DNA of 64,000 bases from assembly GCA_033816765.1 (NCBI GenBank), contig CM066287.1:2046001-2110000 (forward strand). The letters run 5' to 3'. Source of the DNA: Nothopassalora personata (Eukaryota > Ascomycota > Dothideomycetes > Mycosphaerellales > Mycosphaerellaceae). The first letter of the stretch is position 1. Each line of letters opens with the position of its first letter. A program made the translations under genes and the position numbers. The notes below the pieces were generated by a model, which was not told where the DNA came from, did not search any database, and saw nothing but the letters and a program-made list of their open reading frames with translations. Below, piece by piece: positions 56,691 through 64,000 of the stretch.

Positions 56691-57766
56691 TCAGGTGAAA
56701 AAGCCACCTTGCTTCTGTTGGGCGGCTTGCAATTCGAGGAACGTAGTCTCATCGTGGCCTGGGACGACTTTGCCTCGCGTAAGGCGTTCGATGTGCTTAA
56801 GGCGTTGGGTACTGCGGAACCTGCGTGGGTCGTAAGTCGGAGTCCTTAATAGTGAGTTCTGGCGGTGGATCTCAGCGTTGTACTCACCAAGCAGGGTGAT
56901 CTCGTGCAAGCCAGCCTTGTGGGATGCCATCTCTCCAGTTCTCAATGACATGGCAATGATCACTGATAAACAAGAAAGTCCCACTTTCAGGCATGTTGAT
57001 CTGCATGCCGATGAGGCCATCGGTATGGCCAGGAAGGTGGTGAAGTGTAATGCCTTGGCAGAAGTCCATCACTCTGTCATCAAAGGTCTTCCAATTGCTT
57101 AGGCATTGTCAGCAATGATGTCAAGCCCGCAACCGGGTCAACTTACAGGTCCAATTTCAAGTAATGCTTCAGATACACCCCAACATCCGCTCCCGTTGCG
57201 ACTGACCAAAAGGCGGACCTGAGCTCCAAGTCATGAACCCATATCTCAATATCCTTCCGGTCCAGGAACATGTCGAGGCCGCCAGCATGGTCGAGATGAA
57301 GATGGCCAATGATGATCTTCTTGATGTCTTCCAACTTGTGTCCAGTGGCTTCAATTGCAGCATCTAACTCATGGTGCGGCTCGTATCTGACTCGCGTGAA
57401 GACGTCGGAGAGCTGCGGTCCCCACAGGACAGGATAGTCTTTGCCACAGCCTGTCTCCCAGAGGATACATCCCTCAACCGGATGCTCAATGAGGATGCAG
57501 TACATGGGCAGCTGGCGTCTCTTGTTGACGAAGGGGACATCTTTGGTCGATGCGAGCGACGTGTTCCCACCACGAATGACGAAGCCTTCGTCTGCTTCCA
57601 ACCAGCCTACCTCGAGCACCTATCATGCCCTCAGCTGAGGCGGATCTCGTGTCTAAACCGACAGGTCACCTACCCAAAACTTGGTCCCTGCTGGACAGAC
57701 GTTGCTGACATGGTTCGGCACGGCACCGCGGTCAAGCTGGTTCTGGATTGCTGCCGGCGCTGGCAT
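56691..57766 (-). CDS. Metallo-beta-lactamase-fold hydrolase, N-acyl-homoserine-lactonase-like
   Basis: Four exons on the minus strand: 57766-57674, 57619-57147, 57097-56888, 56844-56691, introns 54, 49 and 43 bp, 309 aa with all phases consistent. The long open stretch at 57619 begins with GTG, so the start lies in the upstream exon. That exon is read from ATG 57766 and ends '...GTKFW', joining 'VLEVGWLEADEGFVIRGGN'. The metal-binding motif is 'HLHLDHAGG' (His137, His139, Asp141, His142), with later ligands in 'LPGHTDG', 'ISDHCHV' and 'PGHDETTF'. The layout matches the AHL-lactonase/MBL group, cytosolic zinc hydrolases that open lactone rings. A real bacterial-signal lactonase role is possible but not shown. 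No signal peptide. Confidence 0.9.
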
Positions 57767-58856
57767 GATGACTGCTCTCTGCTGCTGCAGGCGAATAGTG
57801 ATCGGGATCAGACGCGGATGTTGCTGCAGCTTTGTGCTCAGATTTCGGAGTGCAACTCCTGGAGACTCCTCTTCTTCCCCATTTCCCCGCCACCGTCATC
57901 TCTGCTGTGTAACCCCGCGGACTCTATTGCACAGCATGGATTCTGAGGGGGAAACCCGGTTGTTGCCAGGGGAGCAGCGAGAGCCATCATGGATGTGAGA
58001 AATCGGGAAGACGGCGACTATATCCGGTGGTCCGGTTGACTGACGCTGCGGCTCCCCTACGACGACGAGCACGCGAGCACTTGACCATGCAGGAACAGCT
58101 TCCTGTGTGCACGTCGATGCATATATACCGTATGTGCAGCACGTCTGCGTTGGCCCAAAGCGGATAGGGAAGATAGGGAAGGCCTGCTGGGAGACGCTAC
58201 TGCCACGCTACCTCGCGTCGCACAGAACAGATCGATCCACCCCCACGGCCATGACACGCGCCTCCTCGGGAATCGGTCATGTCCGACGTCACAGCGGACC
58301 ACTCAGAGGCTGCGATGATGCGGAGTCAGCAAAGCAACCACGCTCACCTTCTGGTCGACGACGACCTGGTCGTGCTCACACAGCAGCCCGCTGGCCAGCT
58401 GAGTCGCATTATTGTCAGAATGCGGATGGTCTTGTGCTCCCGTTTACGTATCATATTTATGGCACACTGCCACGCCCGGCTAGTTCACCAGCGCTGTTTG
58501 CCGTTCGACGACTCCCACGAGGGCTCTCGCGGACTCCGGCGTGGGATATGCACACAATAGGCCCTCTTCGCCTCATCGAGGCTGACTCTGCTCCTCGTCT
58601 GGTCACGCGCAACTGCGTGGCCTTGCTAATAAGACCCGCCGCCTGCACCATGGCTTCCTCGCGCTGGACAGGAACGTCTGGTCACATATGACACGTCCCG
58701 CCGGCTGGCTGCAGTATTCCCTCTCACGTTCAGCCTGTGTTGCATGGCCCTCCCACTGGACCTGCTATAACAGCTCTCTGCTCCTTACTCCTCTCCTGAC
58801 CTTCTCTGCTATACACCCACCGCCCAAGCAGAAGCTCAGCAAGTCAAGTAGTTACC
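57767..58856. promoter_or_regulatory. Divergent upstream region of the lactonase-like and GNAT genes, about 1.1 kb
   Basis: The flanking genes point away from each other, so both promoters lie here. Only the GNAT-side elements are readable. Other open frames are short and shadow-like. Confidence 0.5.
58766..58810 (+). promoter_or_regulatory. Candidate core promoter of the GNAT gene
   Basis: TATAA at 58766-58770 is followed by a CT-rich tract (58773-58810), and the ATG at 58857 lies about 90 bp downstream of TATAA. This matches the usual TATA plus pyrimidine-tract layout of fungal promoters. Confidence 0.45.
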
Positions 58857-59739
58857 ATGTCACCTCTCATAACGGACCACTACAGCCCAGACAGCTCCCC
58901 TTCCCCTCCACCCAAAGCACGACCGAGGTCCTTCAGCGTATCGTTGGCCAAGTACGAGGACATCCGGAGACTGGTCGACATTGAGTTCTTTGCCTTTGAG
59001 CACGAGAAGACCAACCATGTTCTCTCCTACAGAGATCATAATCAGCCCGCCCACTTTCAACGAACAATTCGATCATACCAATCCGCCATGAGCAAAGCCG
59101 CAGCTCTGAGACGACAGTGGAAGGCGAATCTGTCAATGCAACAGCGCCGTGCTATCTCGGATCTGGATGCTGCACGATTTCGCAAAGTGGTTGATTTAGA
59201 TTCCGGCTTGATCATATCCTGGGCGAAGACGGAGAACCACGCCTACACGACAGAGGAGCTCGCAACTCCAGCGGATGTAGGCCATGAAGGGGAGAGCCAG
59301 ATGAACCGCGACTGGTTCGCGCTCAACGAGAGGCTGCGGCGTCAATACATGGGCACCAGGCGACATTGCTGTAAGTTCGTTCCTTCCTCGGTTGACGTAC
59401 GCAGGAACTGATAGATCAGACGTCGGCATGGTTGCCACGCAGCCTGCATACCAGCATCACGGCGCCGGCACGATGCTCCTTCTGAACATTCTCGCAGAAG
59501 CCGACGAAGCGGGAGTGGAGTGCTATCTCGAAGCCACCGACACGGCCAAGCCACTGTACGAGCGACACGGATTCGTGACGGTGAACGAGCTGAGATTCGA
59601 CCCCGCGGCATACGGCGTGTACGGCTACAACATCGAGAGGCAAACGATCATGGTAAGAGGCGCACTCGACAGTCGCGGGCAGAGACAGCAAGTGCGGTCG
59701 TGGGAAGAGGCCGTGCCGGGAGCTCAAGCGCAGCTCTAA
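58857..59739 (+). CDS. GNAT-family N-acetyltransferase
   Basis: Two exons: 58857-59370 and 59420-59739, with a 49-bp intron (GTAAGT...GATCAG), 277 aa. The first about 25 residues are Ser/Pro-rich. The N-terminal GNAT lobe follows ('VSLAKYEDIRRLVDIEFFAFEHEKTNHVL', then 'SGLIISWAKTE'). The acetyl-CoA-binding motif A spans the exon 2 start, 'VGMVATQPAYQHHGAGTMLL', with the QxxGxG/A signature. Then come 'ADEAGVECYLEATDTAKPLYERHGF' and a final strand ('VTVNELRFDP'). This is the usual layout of small fungal GNATs of unknown acceptor. The protein is likely cytosolic. Confidence 0.9.
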
Positions 59740-60303
59740 GCGATGCCGTGGATGCCATGGTCATGGCGCACAGCGCGTACTGTGCAGGGGAGCTGTGTAC
59801 TGTACCAGCTCAGGGGCGCATATCTCGGGTCTCAGCGATGGGTACGGTGCAGGTGCTGCAGCAAAAGTTCCGGTGCAATGCATTATTTGGGAAGGTGGGC
59901 GGTATTTTGTTGGCGAGCAGTTTCAGCCAAGTTGTGCATATAGTAAGCGGCAGTGTATACAACCGGAAACTCTTTGCTTGTTGAACAACAAAGCATGCTC
60001 CCGCTCGTACTGTACAGCACTCCACTGGCAAGCGCGACAGACTGGCGCCCTTTATTACACAGCAGGAGGTTTGACACTGCCCAGGCGAATAGACGAATAG
60101 GCGAATTTGAGCTCGTGGAGAAGTCGTACAGGTCTGGATCGAAGTCGTACAATTACGTACAGTGCTGATCTTTGAGGTGGCCTGAGCCGTGCGTCGGCGC
60201 TAGCCGTGCGGAGCGCCCCGGTATTGGCGTAGTCGCCCGTAATATCACTAATCAGAGCTCCCAAAAACTAAGCCTGACGCAGACACAAGGTGATAGGTGC
60301 CAG
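59740..60303. other. Intergenic, about 560 bp
   Basis: The stretch between the GNAT gene end and the retrotransposon LTR. No coding content is seen. Its last bases form one side of the element's insertion junction. Confidence 0.5.
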
Positions 60304-60704
60304 TGTTGGGAAAAATAGTCAAATAGTTATAGTTATAGTAATAACTATTACTAAATAGTAAATGCTATTTTGTGACTATATGACTATTACTATCGCGTCC
60401 GGGAAAAGTATAACTATTACTATTACTATTAGACTAGAATAGTAATACTATAGTAATAGTAATAGTAATACTTTATATAAAAGTCGTCTTTTCTAGGCTT
60501 AATACTTAGCTATATAGGTGACACGGGCGATATGAGATCCGGAGAGTGTAGGAGTCAAGTCGTGAATAATACAATCTACGAAGAGTCTAAGAACGAGAGA
60601 GAAGAGAGAAGCAAGGTCGATCTCGTGCCAAGCCGCGCTAACCCGATCCGGAAGGTCCGCGGTTAAGCCGGCGAAAGGTCCAAGGTCAAGGCCACCCCGT
60701 GACA
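60304..60704 (-). mobile_element. 3' LTR of a Ty3/gypsy retrotransposon (401 bp)
   Basis: On the minus strand the segment starts TGTCACGGGG and ends CCCAACA, so it has the TG...CA ends of an LTR, with matching terminal TGT/ACA. It lies directly after a polypurine tract (complement of about 60708-60720). A TATATAAA sits at about 60471-60480 in minus orientation and could be the element promoter. The part nearest the outer edge (60310-60480) is a low-complexity A/T stretch full of ATAGT/TATTAC repeats. The partner 5' LTR is outside the window, so the boundaries rest on end motifs and the PPT only. Confidence 0.75.
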
Positions 60705-60707
60705 GTA

Positions 60708-60720
60708 CCCCCCCTCCAAA
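60708..60720 (-). other. Polypurine tract of the retrotransposon
   Basis: On the minus strand a TTTTGGAGGGGGGG run lies 3 bp before the LTR start, the position expected for the plus-strand DNA synthesis primer of an LTR element. Confidence 0.7.
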
Positions 60721-60953
60721 ATGGCCACGAGCGCCTGCGACGTGCGTAAAAAGAAAATCAAACAGTATGTAACCAATGCGACAGCGGCCTCGTCTGGCGT
60801 GTAAGGGATGTGTAGCATGGTCGGCTCGAGCGGTGCGTGTAGATACCGCGGACCGGTGCTTCAGTGTGCGTGCTTCAGTAAGGCCGTGCTGTAACAGCGA
60901 GAGGCTACAGTCGGTGCTTACACACGCATTGAAGGCCGTGTCCGAGCAGTTCA

Positions 60954-63900
60954 TCACTTCGGCGAGACAGCTGTATCTCCTCGCGTGCGCGCTGAACGGC
61001 GGAGGACCGGCGTTTCTGTGGTCGGTGTCGGTGCGGAGACAGGTGGTTGTCCAGCATCTGCCATGTGCGCGGGTAATGCGGTTGACCCAACTTTCTCGTT
61101 CGGTATCCATAGCGCTGGCGGCTTCCATCCGGGCGGCGGGCCATCAGCATCAGGGTTGTTGTGGTGAAAGTCTGCGATCAAGTCATCGGGTCCGCCGATG
61201 TTGACTTTGTAGACCTCTGAGGTGTGGGCGCCGCCGACCCATCGGTATGTGTAGCGAACCTCCTTGAGCGCCCTGCCTGTCCACTTGCTCTTAATCACCT
61301 CCTCCACCTCGTGACGTTGCTGACCTTCGGCGTCGATAACTGGCGGTGGCTCGGTATCGTGTTGGTTGGGAAACGGGTTCGAGTCGGCGATGCGCAAGAG
61401 GCTGGTGTGGAAGACGTTGTGTATCTTCATAGTGGCTGGCAGGGTAAGTCGGTATGCGTCGTTGCCTAGTACCTTCTCGACTGGCCAAGGGCCGTTGTTC
61501 TTGTGGTCGAGTTTCTTGCTTGGTCGGCGAGTCAGTATGTTGCGCGTGTCGAGCCAAACCTTGTCGCCGACGCGATAGCGCGGTGCTGCTTGTCGAGAAG
61601 TGAGCGCGCTGTCGTCATATCGAGCCTGCGCCCAACGCATTTGAGTCGCACAGTAGTCATGAAGTTGCTCAAGTTTGGCGGCGAAGTCATCGGCAGCTTG
61701 CTGGTCAATGCGCTGTGCGGTAGGTCCAGAATGCTTGGCGAGCTCCGATGGCGGTGTGAAAGTCATGCGCGGATGGCGGCCCAGAGTTGCGAAGAACGGT
61801 GACACACCTGTAGTGTCAGACCGTACGTTGTTGGCGGCGAACTCGGCCATAGGAAGCAACTGGACCCAGTCGTCCTGCGCGTAGTTGACGAATGCGCGGA
61901 GATACATTTCCATAATCCTGTTGGTGCTTTCACTCTGCCCATCTGTTTGCGGGTGGAAAGCAGTAGACAGTCGCTGGTCGACGCGCATCAGTAGCAACAG
62001 GCGTTTCCAGAATGCGCTGACCCACTGGGACCCGCGATCGCTGTAAACGACGTCGAAAAGTCCCTGGTCCTTGATAATGTAACGCAGGCAGACATCTGCC
62101 GCTGTTTCGGCGGTCAAGTCCTTAACTGCGATGTAGTGTTTGCGTTTGGTGAGTCGCTCCGTGACTGTCAGGATGTTGGTGAAGGTGACGCCCTCGGCTG
62201 ATGTGCTAGCTGGCAGCTCAACCACATAGTCCATCGTGACTTCGCGGTATGCTCCTTGTGGTACTGGCAGCTGCCGCAAACCTCCTGAATATGCTCGAGT
62301 GAAAGCGCGTATGCGGGTGCAGACGTGACATGCATCTGTGTACCTGCGAACATCCTTGAACATCCCCGGCCACCAGTACTCGCGGGCGATCAGTTCATAC
62401 GTCTTCTCGCGGCCTGGATGACCGGTGAGGAGAGTGTTGTGGTGCTGGCGCATGACTTCGCCTCGCAAGTCCTCAGAATCCGGTACATACACCTTGTCGC
62501 GCACGAAGATCGTGTCATGTTCGATGCGGCAATCGGTGATAGATACGCGTGCGTCCTTCAGCTTGGGCAGATCCTTCTTGATTGCTTCGCGAATGTCACA
62601 AGCGAGCTCGTCTTTGGCGTACGCAAGCTGGATCTGTTCCTCAATGGAAGGATCGCCTGGAGTGGCGCCGTCTAGGACTTCCAGTGCAGCTATGGCGAGC
62701 TCGTACTGACGCTTGGCTGTTGCTGCTGGATCGGGTACCTCGAGACAAGCGACCTGCGGCAGTGTCGCACGCACCTCGTCGCTGAGATTGTCCTCCTTGA
62801 GCAGAACTTGGCGGCGGTTGCGCAGATCATCGGACTTGTCCTGGTCCTGGGATCGTCGTGTAAGGCAGTCGGCCTTCACGTTGTCTTTGCCAGGTCTGTA
62901 CGTGATCTTGAAGTTGAAAGCAGACAGGAACTCCGCCCACCGGGCTTGACGTCTGTTAAGCTGCTTGGTAGTCATAAAGTACTCCAAGCCGCGGTGGTCG
63001 GATAGCACCTTGATTGGTGTAGCTGGATCGCAAGACATAAGCTCGGGCCGCCATTCCTCGAATGCGTGCACGATTGCCATAAGTTCCTTGTCGTAGATCT
63101 CGTAATTGCATTCCGCTGGAATCATCTTTGTAGAGTAGAAAGCAACTGGTTTGAGTGCCCAGCCGTCGTCTGGATCTGGCTGGGACAGGACTCCAGCTGT
63201 AACCGTGTCAGAGGCGTCGCATTCGACAGTGCTTGGGAGGTCCGGATCGAAATGCTTAAGTACTGGTGCCTTGGTAAAAGCCAGCTTCAGAGCATCGAAA
63301 GCCTCCTGGCACTCTGCAGTCCAGCGCCAGACCGGACGGTGCTTTGGGTCCTTGCTGTTGGCGCCACGGGTCAAGCATGTAAGGGCGAATGCTATAGTAG
63401 CGAATTCGGCGATGAATCTGCGATAGAAGTTGCACAACCCTAGGAATGCTAGGACGTCAGTAACATTGCTTGGAGTCGCCCACTCTTGGATCGCTTGAAC
63501 TTTCTTGGGATCCATCTTCAGCCCGGTCGCCGTGATGATGATCCCTAAGAACTTGACTTCGGTCTGGAAGAAACGGCACTTCAGTATGTCGCAGGGCAGG
63601 CGGGCTTCGATAAGCTTGTCAAGGACCTTGTTGACGTGCTCGACGTGGAGCTTGCGAAGCGCGTCGAAACCTCCCTGCTCCGGCGGCTCTGTGTACACGA
63701 TAGTGTCGTCCAAATACGCCGTGCAGAAATCATCGAGATAGTCGTGCAGTGCGGAATTGATGTAGGCTTGGAAAGCCGCTGGTGCGTTACATAGCCCAAA
63801 AGGCACGACCAAGTACTCGTATGTTCCATAGCGCGTAGTGAAAGCAGTCTTCCATTCGTCACCGGCTTTGATACGGAGCTGGTTGAATGCCGCAATGATA

Positions 63901-64000
63901 TCGAGGATAGTGAACATCTTGGCCTTGGACAGGCGCGCTAGAGTTTCACGTATCTGAGGTATGGGATACCTGTTCTTGATGGTGATCTCGTTGATGGCTC
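60954..64000 (-). mobile_element. Ty3/gypsy chromo-type pol polyprotein (RT, RNase H, integrase, chromo-like), 5' end outside window
   Basis: The minus-strand frame is open from the window edge to TAA-type stop at 60956-60954, over 1010 codons with no break. In order: reverse transcriptase ('ILDIIAAFNQL', 'VPFGLCNAPAAFQ', active site 'AYLDDTIVY'); RNase H ('VECDASDTVTAGVLS', 'YDKELMAIVHAFEEW', 'DNVKADCLTRR'); integrase zinc finger ('TGHPGREKTYELI...CHVC'); and the integrase D-D-E core ('TMDYVVELP', 'VYSDRGSQW', 'TAFHPQTDGQSESTNR'). At the C-terminus is 'RYTYRWVGGAHTSEVYKV', a chromo-like segment that may guide insertion. The protease and gag are expected upstream, beyond the window. It is a retrotransposon, not a host gene. 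Confidence 0.95.

Noticed and set aside
57147..57619. Lactonase read as a single exon starting at 57619
   Set aside because: The first codon is GTG and the frame ends early; the four-exon model from ATG 57766 joins all conserved motifs in phase.
60499..61128. Minus-strand 209-codon open frame overlapping the pol end and the LTR
   Set aside because: It overlaps the 3' end of pol in another frame and runs into the LTR; its composition is typical of a shadow frame.
1..64000. CRISPR array, bacterial operons, secondary-metabolite core enzymes
   Set aside because: No regularly spaced repeats, no bacterial-type gene packing and no PKS, NRPS, terpene synthase or P450 motifs were seen.

Overview
The window looks like nuclear DNA of a filamentous ascomycete (Pezizomycotina). 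The evidence is many short GT-AG introns of about 45-70 bp, a C-terminal piece of the Cyc8/Ssn6 corepressor, a Yap1-type bZIP factor, a Zn(2)Cys6 regulator, a Sen1 helicase, WSC-domain secreted proteins and a Ty3/gypsy chromo-type retrotransposon. A Dothideomycete (Mycosphaerellales-like) is my best guess, but that is inference from general protein resemblance, not a search.

Layout. 1-33 kb is gene-dense and mostly housekeeping or regulatory: Cyc8 3' part (+), an atypical SDR (+), a Zn(2)Cys6 transcription factor with an in-frame TAA (+), a TPR protein (+), Yap1 (-), a Tudor/SPF30 splicing factor (+), a membrane-anchored lysozyme-like protein (-), a multi-TM protein (+), a long low-complexity protein (-), Sen1 (-) and an aftiphilin-like DFGDF/WxxF trafficking protein (+). 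33-40.5 kb holds less conserved genes: two coiled-coil proteins (-), a repeat-rich probable cell-surface protein with tandem 15-bp DNA repeats (-), and a BCS1-like AAA ATPase (-).

40.6-51.8 kb is sparse and decayed. It holds a (GACA)n microsatellite next to a gutted SDR relic, one intact gene (a Gpr1/Fun34/YaaH acetate-transporter-family protein), a broken A1-type aspartic protease-like gene, and a broken Thr/Ser-rich secreted protein gene. 51.8-55.6 kb is one large secreted protein that joins an alpha/beta hydrolase to four WSC and three PAN-like cysteine modules. 56.7-59.7 kb has a metallo-beta-lactamase-fold lactonase-like gene (-) and a GNAT acetyltransferase (+), in divergent orientation. 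The right end (60.3-64.0 kb) is the 3' half of a Ty3/gypsy element on the minus strand. Its pol frame is uninterrupted, and it has a polypurine tract and a 401-bp 3' LTR; the 5' half lies beyond the window.

The genes are not an obvious pathway or biosynthetic cluster: no PKS, NRPS, terpene synthase or P450 is present. Cyc8, the Zn(2)Cys6 factor and Yap1 are transcription regulators; Sen1 and SPF30 act in RNA processing. The secreted lysozyme-like protein, the GPI-like repeat protein, the WSC/PAN hydrolase and the lactonase could all act at the cell surface or on other microbes. I found no strong case for a wholly new system. The most unusual items are the hydrolase-WSC-PAN architecture, the nonsense codon in the regulator and the pseudogene belt.
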